Part shown: piece by piece, positions 16,668 through 25,057 of the stretch | Numbering within the stretch: position 1 is the first letter of the stretch | How the letters are laid out: the number at the start of each line of letters is the position of its first letter | NCBI GenBank assembly: GCA_963756495.1 | Contig: CAVWNS010000014.1 | Span: 62,001 to 126,000, forward strand | DNA: 64,000 nt | DNA from: DATFDN01 sp963756495 | GTDB lineage: Bacteria > Pseudomonadota > Alphaproteobacteria > Acetobacterales > Acetobacteraceae | Reading direction: 5' to 3' | Notes under the pieces: generated by a model | What the model was told of the DNA's origin: nothing | The model's input: the letters and a program-made list of their open reading frames with translations, nothing else | Databases searched by the model: none | Program-made: the position numbers and the translations under genes

Positions 16668-17654
16668 TCAAAGCCCGGCGGCGGCGACCAGGCGTCGCAG
16701 ATCGGCCTCCGGCCGGGCGCCGTAATGGCCGATGACCTCGGCCGCGGCGATCGCGCCCAGGCGGCCGCACTCGGCCAGGGGTCGTCCTGTTGTCAGGGCC
16801 GCCAGGAAACCCGCCGCATAGGCGTCTCCCGCGCCCGTGGTGTCCACCACACCCACCGGTTCGGCTGACACCCGCACCGTCTCGGCCCCGCGTACGACGA
16901 CGCTTCCGGCCTCGCTCCGGGTCAACGCCGCCAGCCCGACTTCGGCGCGCACCGCCTCGACCGCCTCGGCCCAGCTGTTGACCTCGTAGAGGCTCGTCAC
17001 CTCCCCCTCATTGGCGAACAGGATGTCGACATCGCGACGCACCAGCGCGCGGAAGGTCGCACGATGGCGATCGACGCAGAATGCATCCGACAGCGACAGC
17101 GCGACCTGCCGCCCCGCCGCGCGGGCCGCCGCGGCGGCGCGGCGGAAGGCGGCCTGGGCCGTCGGCGGATCGAACAGATAGCCTTCCAGGTAGAGCACCG
17201 CCGCATCGGCCACCAACGCCGGGTCCACATCGGCGTCGGCGAACGCGACGGACGCACCAAGGAAGGTGTTCATGGTTCGCTGCCCATCCGGCGTGACCAG
17301 GATTAGGCAGCGCGCCGTCGGCGCGGCGCGGCGCAACGGCGCGGACGGGAAATGCACGCCCGCGGCGACGATGTCGTGGCGGAAGACCGTTCCCAGCGCG
17401 TCATCGGCCACCTTGCCCAGATAGGCCACGCGTGCGCCGAGGGCGGCGGCTACGGCGCAGGTGTTCGCGGCCGAGCCGCCACTGCTCTCCTCGCCCGGCG
17501 GCATGGCCGCGTACAACCGCTCGGCCGTCTCGGCATCGATCAGCGTCATGGCGCCCTTGCGCATGTCGTGGCGCGACAGGAAGGCCTCGTCGGTGCGCGC
17601 GACGACGTCCACGATGGCGTTGCCGATGCCAATGATGTCGAACCGTCCCGCCAT
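16668..17654 (-). CDS. PfkB-family carbohydrate kinase, probable adenosine kinase
   Basis: Predicted 328 residues. The protein begins MAGRFDIIGIGNAIVDVVAR, as in alphaproteobacterial adenosine kinases of the ribokinase fold. The second PfkB signature with the catalytic Asp is DTTGAGDAYAAGF near residue 280; SGGSAANT near residue 60 is the sugar-binding loop. It would phosphorylate adenosine to AMP, which would complement AhcY elsewhere in the window. Another sugar or nucleoside substrate cannot be excluded. Confidence 0.83.
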   Translation of the reverse strand: MAGRFDIIGIGNAIVDVVARTDEAFLSRHDMRKGAMTLIDAETAERLYAAMPPGEESSGGSAANTCAVAAALGARVAYLGKVADDALGTVFRHDIVAAGVHFPSAPLRRAAPTARCLILVTPDGQRTMNTFLGASVAFADADVDPALVADAAVLYLEGYLFDPPTAQAAFRRAAAAARAAGRQVALSLSDAFCVDRHRATFRALVRRDVDILFANEGEVTSLYEVNSWAEAVEAVRAEVGLAALTRSEAGSVVVRGAETVRVSAEPVGVVDTTGAGDAYAAGFLAALTTGRPLAECGRLGAIAAAEVIGHYGARPEADLRRLVAAAGL

Positions 17655-17848
17655 GCCCGTGCTCCCGCTCTGTCCGGGCTGACTAGACCGGGGCGGCGAC
17701 CGAGGCCAGGGCAGGGGGCGGGGGCGGAGGCGATGCGCTCGCGGAATCATCGGAGCGAAGGCAGGCTTCCGGCTGTTGCGACGCGCCTGCCTATGCTAGC
17801 CGATCACCTCACCGCGACCGCCCAGTTCCGATTCAGGGGTGAAAACCC

Positions 17849-18550
17849 GTGTTCAAGCGCCGCAAACCCGACGACCCGATCGCCGCTGATGCCGCTCTTC
17901 CCGCCGGACTTGCCGCCCCAGAGGCCGACGAGGCCGCCCCGGCGCGGACCGAGGTCATCACCTCGGCCGAACCGAGCGATACCGGCCTGGGGGTTCCCCC
18001 GTTCCGCCCCGCCCCCCTCTCCCCTCCGCCCAAGGAAGGCCCTGCCATGCCCCGTACGCCCTTCCCGCAAGGGTCCACCCCTCAGCCCACGCCACCCGCC
18101 ACTGCTCCAACGCCGGCCATGCCAGCCTTCCCGGTCGGGGCCTCGCAGGCGCCGCCTCGCGCCCCCTCTCCCGAGGCATCGGAGCGCCGGACGCTGGTGG
18201 TCGGACGCGGCATCAGCGTGCAGGGCACTGTGCAGGACGCCGAGCGCCTGGTAGTCGAGGGTACCGTCGAGGCGAGCATGATCCATGCGACCGAGCTTGC
18301 GATCTCCCCGGGCGGCATGTTCAAGGGCGAGGTAGAGGTTGAGGAGGCCGAGGTGGCCGGCACCTTCGACGGCACCCTGACCGCGCGCGGCAGTCTGGTG
18401 ATTCGCGCGAGTGGCCGCGTGCTGGGTCAGGCACGGTACCGCCGCCTGCAAGTGGAGGATGGCGGTCAGATTTCCGGCCGGATGGAGATGCTGACCGAGG
18501 GATCGAAGCCCGAGCCGGTCATCCGTCTCGCGGCCGAGCACGCCGACTGA
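17849..18550 (+). CDS. Bactofilin family cytoskeletal protein
   Basis: Predicted 233 residues from a GTG start after GGGGTGAAAA. A long Pro-rich disordered N-terminal arm (about residues 20-108) precedes a bactofilin beta-helix domain (about 112-220) with GTVQDAERLVVEGTVEAS and repeated short beta turns. Bactofilins polymerise without nucleotide and position cell-envelope enzymes. The Pro-rich arm is longer than usual. It lies 14 bases before a lipoprotein gene on the same strand, possibly one envelope unit. Confidence 0.88.
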   Translation: MFKRRKPDDPIAADAALPAGLAAPEADEAAPARTEVITSAEPSDTGLGVPPFRPAPLSPPPKEGPAMPRTPFPQGSTPQPTPPATAPTPAMPAFPVGASQAPPRAPSPEASERRTLVVGRGISVQGTVQDAERLVVEGTVEASMIHATELAISPGGMFKGEVEVEEAEVAGTFDGTLTARGSLVIRASGRVLGQARYRRLQVEDGGQISGRMEMLTEGSKPEPVIRLAAEHAD

Positions 18551-18563
18551 ACTGCCGGATTTC

Positions 18564-18995
18564 ATGAGGTCTCTCCGCTTCAGGGTGGCGCCGGTGCTCG
18601 GCGCCCTGCTCGCCGGCTGCGCCGCTCCGCGTGCGCAGGAGGCGAAGGTCCTGCCGGACCCGGCGCCCGCGCCGCCTCCGGTCGCCACGAACGCGGCGCC
18701 GTCCGGCATCGACGGGCTGTATCGCGGCAGCAGTACCCGCTACCAGGCCGATCGGCGGGACTGCCCCCATCCCGGCCTGGTCACGCTGTACGTGCAGGAC
18801 CGGCAGTTCAACTATCGCTGGAACGGGCTGGTCGACGTGCCCGGCGCGATCGGGCCGGACGGATCAGTCAGCGGACAGGAGGGTGCGATCGCACTGTCCG
18901 GCCGGATGCTGGGCGGCGACCAAATCCAGGGCGACCTCACCAACGGCGCCTGCGCGCTGCATTTCACCGTGCGCCGCCGCTTCTCGGGCGCGTAG
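18564..18995 (+). CDS. Hypothetical lipoprotein
   Basis: Predicted 143 residues. A signal peptide ends in the lipobox LLAGC, giving a lipidated Cys near residue 19. A Pro/Ala linker follows, then a small, mostly beta domain (about residues 48-143) with two cysteines (DCPHPG and NGACALHF) that could form a disulphide. Function unknown. The pattern of CP, a central beta region, and a late G-x-C resembles the secreted protein at 46389-46823, although identity is low. Confidence 0.7.
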   Translation: MRSLRFRVAPVLGALLAGCAAPRAQEAKVLPDPAPAPPPVATNAAPSGIDGLYRGSSTRYQADRRDCPHPGLVTLYVQDRQFNYRWNGLVDVPGAIGPDGSVSGQEGAIALSGRMLGGDQIQGDLTNGACALHFTVRRRFSGA

Positions 18996-19038
18996 AGGGC
19001 GCCTCGCGCCGGCGGCCGGTCGCGGGTAGGAAGAGGGC

Positions 19039-20445
19039 ATGCGCTACATCTCCACCCGCGGGCAGGCGCCTGCCCGAGATTTTGCCGGCGTGCTGCTGGC
19101 CGGACTGGCCGAGGACGGCGGGCTGTTCGTGCCCGAGACCTGGCCCGCGCTGTCCGCCGGGGAGTGGCGCGCGCTGCGCGGACGGCCCTATGCCGACCTC
19201 GCCGCCCATCTGCTGGGGCTTTTCATTGGCGACGCGGTGCCCGAACCGGCGCTGCGGGCGATCTGCCGTGAGGCCTATGCCGGCTTCGGGCACCCGGCCG
19301 TGGTGCCGCTGGTCCAGCTCGATACAGCGCTGTTCGTGCAGGAATTGTTCCACGGTCCGACGCTCGCCTTCAAGGACCTCGCCTTGCAGGTCGTCGCCCG
19401 GCTGTTCGACCGCGTGCTGGCCGAGCGCGACGAGCGGGTGACGATCATCGGCGCGACCTCCGGCGACACCGGCTCCGCCGCGATCGAGGCCTGCGCCGGG
19501 CGGGCGCGCTTCGAGGTCGTCATCCTGCACCCGCGCGGGCGCACCAGCGCGGTGCAGCGGCGGCAGATGACCACGGTGCGCGCCGCCAACATCGCCAACA
19601 TCGCCGTCGAGGGCACGTTCGACGATTGCCAGGACCTGGTGAAGGCGATGTTCGCCGACCCCGCGTTCCGCGCGGAACTGCGGCTATCGGCGGTGAACTC
19701 GATCAACTGGGCGCGGGTGGCGGCACAGGTGCCGTATTACGCCGCAGCGGCGCTGGCTCTCGGCGGACCCGACCGCGCGGTGGCGTTCAGCGTGCCCACC
19801 GGCAATTTCGGCAACGTTCTCGCGGCCTGGGCGGCCGGGCGCATGGGCCTGCCCATCGCCCGCCTTCTGGTCGGGTCCAACCGCAACGACATCCTGCCCC
19901 GCTTTCTCGCCGCCAACGACATGTCGGTGCGCGCCGTCGAGGCGAGCCTCTCGCCCAGCATGGACATCCAGGTCAGCTCCAATTTCGAGCGCCTGCTATT
20001 CGAGCTGCTGGACAGGGATGGGGCAGCCGTCACCGCGACGATGCGCCAGTTCCGCGAGACCGGCCGGATGATCGTCCCCGAGCGGGCTTGGCGGCACGCG
20101 CGGGAGCTGTTCACGGGACTGAGCCTCAGCGATTCCGCCACTGAGGCGGAGATCGCGCGGGTCCATCGCGCGTGCGGCTACGTCATGGACCCACACACCG
20201 CGATCGGCGTCGCCGCAGCATGCGCGCACCCCGCGGGCGACGGCGTCCCGGTCGTGGCGATGGCGACCGCGCACCCGGCCAAGTTCCCGGACGCGATCGC
20301 GCGGGCCATTGGTCTGCGCCCGGCCTTGCCGCCCCGTTTCGCCGATCTCGACCAGCGGGAGGAGCGCTTCACCGTGGCGCCGAACGATCTCGGGGCGATC
20401 CAGGGCTTGGTCCGCGCCTTCGCCCGGCAGAACGCCGGCCCTTAG
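19039..20445 (+). CDS. thrC: Threonine synthase
   Basis: Predicted 468 residues, a PLP enzyme that converts O-phosphohomoserine to threonine. The Lys binding PLP is in LAFKDLALQ near residue 113, and TSGDTGSAA is the phosphate-binding loop. The protein starts MRYISTRGQAPARDFAGVLL, typical of the long Gram-negative form. AGGAAGAGG precedes the ATG. An M16 peptidase gene follows on the same strand, a common alphaproteobacterial order, here interrupted by an opposite-strand coiled-coil gene. Confidence 0.95.
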   Translation: MRYISTRGQAPARDFAGVLLAGLAEDGGLFVPETWPALSAGEWRALRGRPYADLAAHLLGLFIGDAVPEPALRAICREAYAGFGHPAVVPLVQLDTALFVQELFHGPTLAFKDLALQVVARLFDRVLAERDERVTIIGATSGDTGSAAIEACAGRARFEVVILHPRGRTSAVQRRQMTTVRAANIANIAVEGTFDDCQDLVKAMFADPAFRAELRLSAVNSINWARVAAQVPYYAAAALALGGPDRAVAFSVPTGNFGNVLAAWAAGRMGLPIARLLVGSNRNDILPRFLAANDMSVRAVEASLSPSMDIQVSSNFERLLFELLDRDGAAVTATMRQFRETGRMIVPERAWRHARELFTGLSLSDSATEAEIARVHRACGYVMDPHTAIGVAAACAHPAGDGVPVVAMATAHPAKFPDAIARAIGLRPALPPRFADLDQREERFTVAPNDLGAIQGLVRAFARQNAGP

Positions 20446-20852
20446 CGCTCCGGCAGCCGGGCAAGGAGTAGATCGAGCTTACCGTTCAGCCCGGCAACGC
20501 CCGTCTTCAACTCGGCCACGCCCGCTTTGAGGCCGGCTACATCCGTCGTCAACCCGGCAACGCTCGTCTTCAACTCGGCCACGTCCGTCTTGAGTTCGGC
20601 TACGTCCGCCTCAATCCTGGCTACGTCCGCCTCAATCCTATCAATCTTGGCATGGGCGTCGTCGAAGCTCGCGGCCAGCTTCATCTGCGCCAGTTCCAGG
20701 CTGCTCAGTCGCAGCCCGAACTCGGCGAAACGCGAATCCATCGTGGTGAAGCTGGCGCGCAAGCCCGCATATTGCTGCCGGACTCCCTCGACGGCCGATT
20801 GCAGCCGGGTCACCATCTTTCCCAGCAGGTTCAGGTCCACAGCCTCCGGCAC
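20442..20852 (-). CDS. Coiled-coil heptad-repeat protein
   Basis: Predicted 136 residues, not a known enzyme. Residues about 60-130 form a run of seven-residue repeats of the type VAELKTD, VAGLTTD, VAGLKAG, encoded by 21-base tandem units, ending in a hydrophobic LDLLLARL. It should make a rod-like coiled coil. Two GTG codons compete: the one at 20852 has AAGGAGG five bases upstream, while that at 20858 overlaps this site, so 20852 is chosen. It lies between thrC and the M16 peptidase on the other strand and overlaps the thrC stop by four bases. Confidence 0.6.
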   Translation of the reverse strand: MPEAVDLNLLGKMVTRLQSAVEGVRQQYAGLRASFTTMDSRFAEFGLRLSSLELAQMKLAASFDDAHAKIDRIEADVARIEADVAELKTDVAELKTSVAGLTTDVAGLKAGVAELKTGVAGLNGKLDLLLARLPER

Positions 20853-20993
20853 CCGCACCTCCTTGTCGCAAGGGTAAAATAGTTCCTTGCCGGGCTGAAT
20901 ACGAGTTTAGCATGTCCCGCCGTGCGGGCGCCCATCTCGCGTCCGTTCGGGCCAGTCCCATATCTCGACATGAGAACCATCGCAGGAGCCCTC

Positions 20994-22274
20994 GTGCCCG
21001 ACACCCATCTGTCCGATGCCATCCGCCTCACCCGGCTTCCCTCCGGCCTGACCGTCGTGACCGAGCGCATGGAGCGGGTCGAGACGGTGTCGTTCGGGGC
21101 CTACGTCGCCACCGGATCGCGCCACGAGACCGAGGCGGAGAACGGCGTCTCCCACTTCCTGGAGCACATGGCCTTCAAGGGAACCGAACGGCGCACCGCC
21201 GCCGAGATCGCCGAGGAGATGGACGCCGTCGGCGGCCACCTGAACGCCTACACCGCGCGCGAGCAGACCGCCTACTACGCCAAGGTGCTGAAGGAGGACA
21301 CGGCGCTCGCCGCGGACATCATCGGCGATATCCTGACCCATTCCACCTTCGATCCCGAGGAGCTGGAGCGCGAGCGCGGCGTCATCCTACAGGAGATCGG
21401 CCAAGCCAACGACACGCCCGACGACATCATCTTCGACCATTTCCAGCAGCAGGCGTTCCCCGGCCAGGCGCTCGGCCGCCCCGTCCTGGGGAGCGAGGAG
21501 ACCGTCCGGGCGATGTCGCGGACGGCGCTGATGGGCTACATGCGCCGGCACTACCCGGCCTCCAACGTGGTGATCGGGGCGGCCGGGGCAATCGAGCATG
21601 ACCGCATCGTGGACCTGGCGCGCGCCCATTTCGCCGACCTCGCCGCCGATCCGGCGCCGGGCGCTCCGTCCGGGCGCTACCGGGGCGGGGAATTCCGCGA
21701 GGACCGCGACCTGGACCAGGTGCACATCGTCCTCGGTTTCCCGTCGGTTCCGTACGAGGACCCCGATTTCCACGCCACCCTGCTGCTCTCGACCTTGCTC
21801 GGCGGCGGCATGTCCTCGCGGCTGTTCCAGGAGGTGCGGGAGAAGCGCGGGCTGGTCTATTCGATCTACTCGTTCACCGCGCCGTTCAATGATGCCGGCC
21901 TGTTCGGCATCTACGCCGGCACCGGCGAGAGCGAGGCGGAGGAGCTGATCCCGGTCACGCTGGAAGAACTCCGCAAGGTGCAGGCCGAGGTGACGGATGC
22001 CGAGCTTGCCCGCGCCCGCGCGCAGGCGAAGGCCGGCCTGTTGATGTCGCTGGAGAGCACCGGCAGCCGCTGCGAGCAGCTCGCCCGGCAAATTCAGGTA
22101 TTCGGGCGGGTGGTGCCGGTCGCGGAGACGGTGGCGAAGATCAATGCGGTGGACCGCGAAGCCGTCCAGCGCGCCGCCGCTCGCCACTTCCGCGCCGCGC
22201 CGACGCTCGCGGTGCTGGGTCCCGGCGGGCGCGTGCCGAAGCTGTCCGAGGTCGCGGAGCGGCTCGGGGTTTAG
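20994..22274 (+). CDS. M16 family zinc metallopeptidase
   Basis: Predicted 426 residues. The inverted zinc motif HFLEHMAFKG (HxxEH) near residue 55 and a distal Glu supply the metal site; the second half is the inactive-like M16 repeat with the RGLVYSIYS signature. Homologues are related to mitochondrial processing peptidase and are encoded next to thrC in many alphaproteobacteria. The GTG at 20994 follows AGGAG at six bases; an in-frame ATG at 20970 lacks a site and is less likely. Confidence 0.92.
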   Translation: MPDTHLSDAIRLTRLPSGLTVVTERMERVETVSFGAYVATGSRHETEAENGVSHFLEHMAFKGTERRTAAEIAEEMDAVGGHLNAYTAREQTAYYAKVLKEDTALAADIIGDILTHSTFDPEELERERGVILQEIGQANDTPDDIIFDHFQQQAFPGQALGRPVLGSEETVRAMSRTALMGYMRRHYPASNVVIGAAGAIEHDRIVDLARAHFADLAADPAPGAPSGRYRGGEFREDRDLDQVHIVLGFPSVPYEDPDFHATLLLSTLLGGGMSSRLFQEVREKRGLVYSIYSFTAPFNDAGLFGIYAGTGESEAEELIPVTLEELRKVQAEVTDAELARARAQAKAGLLMSLESTGSRCEQLARQIQVFGRVVPVAETVAKINAVDREAVQRAAARHFRAAPTLAVLGPGGRVPKLSEVAERLGV

Positions 22275-22289
22275 GCTCCGCCAGGACGG

Positions 22290-22320
22290 CGGAATCGGGT
22301 CCGCTTCGGTCCCGATTCCG
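22290..22320. terminator. Strong stem-loop after the M16 peptidase gene
   Basis: CGGAATCGGG at 22290 and CCCGATTCCG at 22311 form a perfect 10-base stem, which extends through CCG/CGG with one T-T mismatch to a CTT loop. It lies 16 bases after the stop. There is no T-run, so it may stop transcription or only protect the mRNA end; it also lies at the 3' side of the opposite-strand sulfotransferase remnant. Confidence 0.4.
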
Positions 22321-22344
22321 GGAACTCCTAACCGGCGCTCCAGA

Positions 22345-23155
22345 GAATAGAGGGACCTCGGCCAAGCGTGGATGCGGCTTGCGCCAGAAGGGGTCAGGGA
22401 CGAAGCGCTCGAACAGGTCGGGCGGCAGCACGGTGGGGCGCGGGCGCCACTCCACCCGGCCACGGACGTCGTGCAGCCCCGGAGTTCCGAGGGCCGTGTC
22501 GAAGGACTCCACCTTGTAGGTGACATGCTCGAAATCGTGGTCGAACAAGGACTCGCCAAGTGCCCTGTAGAGCTGCGGCACCACCGTTTCGGGCGCCCGC
22601 GCGAGCGCCTCGTAGTCGAGCCGGATCAGCCAGTCCCCGTGCGGTCGAAGCAGGCTTCCCGCAGCGCGTTCAGCGCGTAGCCAACCATGCCGTCCGGCGC
22701 CGCCACGCGCGCGACCCGACTGTACACGGTGCCTCCCGTCTCGTAGCCGAACAGACCCGACGGCTCGAACGGATTGCGGATCGCCTGGCGCTCGATGCTG
22801 TCCATGATCCAGGGCACGTCGCGCACGCAGCAGATCACGCGCGAGCGGGGGAACAATTCGACCAACGCCGGCAGCCGCGCGCACCACAGGCGATTGGTGT
22901 CGAAGACAACCGTCGCCGCGGCGATTGCGTGGTAATAGCCGGCGAACACGCCGCGCAGCAGCGCGCGTCGCTGCCCCGCATCGAGAAACACCGAGGCCTC
23001 GTTGCGCCGGCTCATGGCGCCTTCCAGCGCCATGTAGAGCGAGCCCACGGGGCTGGTCATGGCCGCGTGGAAGGCGGGGTTCTGCCGCAGGATCGCGGCC
23101 AGCAACGTCGAGCCGGAGCGTGGCAGGGCCGAGATGAAGTGGAGCGTTTCTCCAT
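22345..23155 (-). pseudogene. Sulfotransferase family protein, frameshifted copy
   Basis: It is closely related to the intact gene at 28129-28998: ALPRSGSTLLAAILRQNPAF is the PAPS 5'-phosphosulfate loop and RSRVICCVRDVPWIMDSI the 3'-phosphate strand. One base is missing near 22640 (between NALREACF and WLIRLDYEALA), moving the C-terminal third to another frame. At the N-terminus MEK... is also out of frame by two bases compared with the intact copy. After FWRKPHPRLAEVPL the homology ends and the frame runs on without a clear stop, so the 3' end is lost too. Either decay or sequencing indels could explain the frameshifts, but not the lost end. Confidence 0.75.
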
Positions 23156-23390
23156 TGGTTGCCCCGCCCCGCGCGCCCGCCTCCCGCCCGCCGGTTGGCA
23201 CGATGGCGCGGCAAGCGCCACCCCGGCCGGGCCAGGTTGAGCAGGCCGGGAACAGGCACACGCGGCAAGGGGCAGACGAAACGCCCGTCTCCTGCCGACA
23301 AGCCTCGACATCAGGTGACATGCGGGCGTTGGTTGTGCTGCGCACCCCCAACTCGATCGCGGTGACGGCGGTGCTGAGGCGGTCGGCCCC

Positions 23391-24422
23391 TCAGACGGGC
23401 CGTGTGGCCGCCGATCGGCGCCGCGTCTCAGAGGGGCTCTCGCCGAAGCGGCGTGCGTAGGCGGTGCCGAAGCGGCCGGCATGGGTGAAACCGTAGCGCC
23501 GCGCGACCGACGCGACCGTGTCCTCATCGTGCGCCAGCGCCGTCCGCGCCAACTCCAGCCGCACACGCTCGAGCGCGGCGTGGGGCGATGTGTCACGGAA
23601 CCGGCGGAAGGCGCGCTGCAGCGCCCGCACGCTGCAGCCCGCGGCGACGGCGGCATCCTCCATGAGGACGGCCTGTTCAGCGTGGTCGCGGAACCAGGTC
23701 TCGGCGCGACGCACGCAAGCCGGCGTCGCGCCGTCGCGCTGCCGCGCGAGGCGCTCGGCGTAGTTGTGCGCAATGCCGCGCAGCGCCGAATGCACGAACA
23801 GGTCGGTGAAGGCGGCGAGTGCCGGGCCGTTCGCGGCGAGCCCGCCGGGCTGGCGCAGCTCCTCGGCGAGATGGAGCACGAGACGGCGCAGCCCGGCGCC
23901 GGCACCGCTCGCCCAATCGAGCCCGGGCGCGAAGACCAGCGGAGCGCGAAGCCGCTCGCCGAGGCACGCCTCAAGGGCGGATTCGAAGCGCGGTGTCGCG
24001 ATCCAGAAGTTCGTCCGTGCGTTGCCGTCCGCGGTCAGCAGCCGCGTGCCAGGCCGACCACCTTGAATGACGCCCTGTCCTGGTCCCGCCTCCGTCGTTC
24101 CTCTCGTGTCCGGGGTGGACAGCATCACCCGGCCCCCGTGAATCAAGGCGAAGCAGTAGGCGGACAGGCCGGGCTCGACGAACCCGATCTCGACCCCGAA
24201 CCGCTCGGCCACGTGACCGAGCAGCAGAGGATGGCCCCAGTGCCGGGCGAGCAGTTGGCCTCTGACGGAGTGGCGGAGGGCCGGGTCGCGCAGCGTGTAG
24301 GTGTGCACCTGATGGCGCCCCGGCAGGCGCCGGGATAGGCGCGACTGCTCGTCCATCTCGGCCGCGTTAGAGACGTCAATGACGACAAAGCCGCCCGGTG
24401 GCGGCGACGGCGGGATGGTCAA
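23391..24422 (-). CDS. AraC-family transcriptional regulator
   Basis: Predicted 343 residues. The N-terminal two thirds is an AraC-binding-like sensing domain (about residues 30-200); the C-terminal 100 residues hold two helix-turn-helix units, with MEDAAVAAGCSVRALQRAF and VASVARRYGFTHAGRFGTAY. The TTG at 24422 is supported by GGGGGAGG six bases upstream; the ATG at 24356 is an alternative. It is divergent from a small membrane protein and the first glycine-rich gene and is the obvious candidate regulator of them. Confidence 0.87.
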   Translation of the reverse strand: MTIPPSPPPGGFVVIDVSNAAEMDEQSRLSRRLPGRHQVHTYTLRDPALRHSVRGQLLARHWGHPLLLGHVAERFGVEIGFVEPGLSAYCFALIHGGRVMLSTPDTRGTTEAGPGQGVIQGGRPGTRLLTADGNARTNFWIATPRFESALEACLGERLRAPLVFAPGLDWASGAGAGLRRLVLHLAEELRQPGGLAANGPALAAFTDLFVHSALRGIAHNYAERLARQRDGATPACVRRAETWFRDHAEQAVLMEDAAVAAGCSVRALQRAFRRFRDTSPHAALERVRLELARTALAHDEDTVASVARRYGFTHAGRFGTAYARRFGESPSETRRRSAATRPV

Positions 24423-24650
24423 CTCCAGCCTCCCCCGATCCTGCCGCGGCCCCGGTTGCGCTGGCCAAGGCAGAAGCCGCCATTATAGGACAGATCGCGA
24501 CAGAACTGGACAGATCGCGACGTAAAATCGACCGGATTGCACGCCGCCGTTGCGCTCGCGCGAGCGCGCGTCTCATGCTTCCGGACAGGGAACCCGTGGC
24601 CCGCGAGAAGCATCAGCGAGACTTCCGAACGGTACGCCGGCCTTCGCCCC
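24423..24650. other. Divergent intergenic region, no gene seen
   Basis: This is the first part of the 348 bases between the AraC gene and the small ORF at 24771. Reading frames here have no ribosome sites or recognisable protein. ACAGATCGCGACAGAACTGG followed by another ACAGATCGCGACG (near 24490-24522) is a direct repeat of GACAGATCGCGAC spaced about 20 bases, which could be regulator half-sites for the divergent AraC protein. Confidence 0.35.
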
Positions 24651-24746
24651 GATTTCGGCGAAGCTTCGCACCACTTTCCGGGCGGCTTCCAGGACATGAA
24701 CGGCCGCCATGCTGTCTGGTACCGGCCTCGATGGCGCTCAGGCGCC
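24651..24746 (+). promoter_or_regulatory. Conserved leader of glycine-rich module, copy 1
   Basis: Two blocks are shared with 29541-29636: GATTTCGGCGAAGCTTCG at 24651 and TTCCAGGACATGAACG at 24687-24702 (16 of 16 identical). Downstream GGCGC (24733) and GCGCC (24742) form a small hairpin with a four-base loop, then GGGAG and the ATG at 24771. Distances between parts are nearly the same in the other copy (69 versus 65 bases from the second block to the ATG). It is either an untranslated leader with a regulatory role or the trace of a duplication. Confidence 0.5.
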
Positions 24747-24770
24747 GTCCTGACCAGAGGGAGCAATCAG

Positions 24771-25016
24771 ATGCAAGTATCGACATCCCCTACCGCCTCA
24801 TTGGTTGGAGAAATGTGCGAGGATTATCCTGCCATGGCGCCGGCCTTCCGGGCTTACCCGACGCGGCCCGGAGCCTGGCTCCTCCGTCCCCGTCCCATCC
24901 TGGCCTACGCGGTCATCGCTCTGCTCGCCGTTGCGGGCGCGGGGCTGCTCGCTGAGCGCGGCGTAGCGGCACCCCTCGCGTGCGGGGCAAACCAAGTCCT
25001 CTGTGCCGCGCCCTGA
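24771..25016 (+). CDS. Small membrane protein, hypothetical
   Basis: Predicted 81 residues. AGAGGGAG lies seven bases before the ATG. About 40 polar, Pro-rich residues precede one clear membrane segment (ILAYAVIALLAVAGAGLL, about residues 44-61) and a short tail with two cysteines (ACGANQVLCAAP). Not recognised. It lies 41 bases before the first glycine-rich gene and takes the place held by the DUF1127-like gene in the second module, suggesting a shared transcript. Confidence 0.55.
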   Translation: MQVSTSPTASLVGEMCEDYPAMAPAFRAYPTRPGAWLLRPRPILAYAVIALLAVAGAGLLAERGVAAPLACGANQVLCAAP

Positions 25017-25057
25017 AAGGCGCGGCCCTTACAACAGCAACTTCGGGGAGAAATCTC

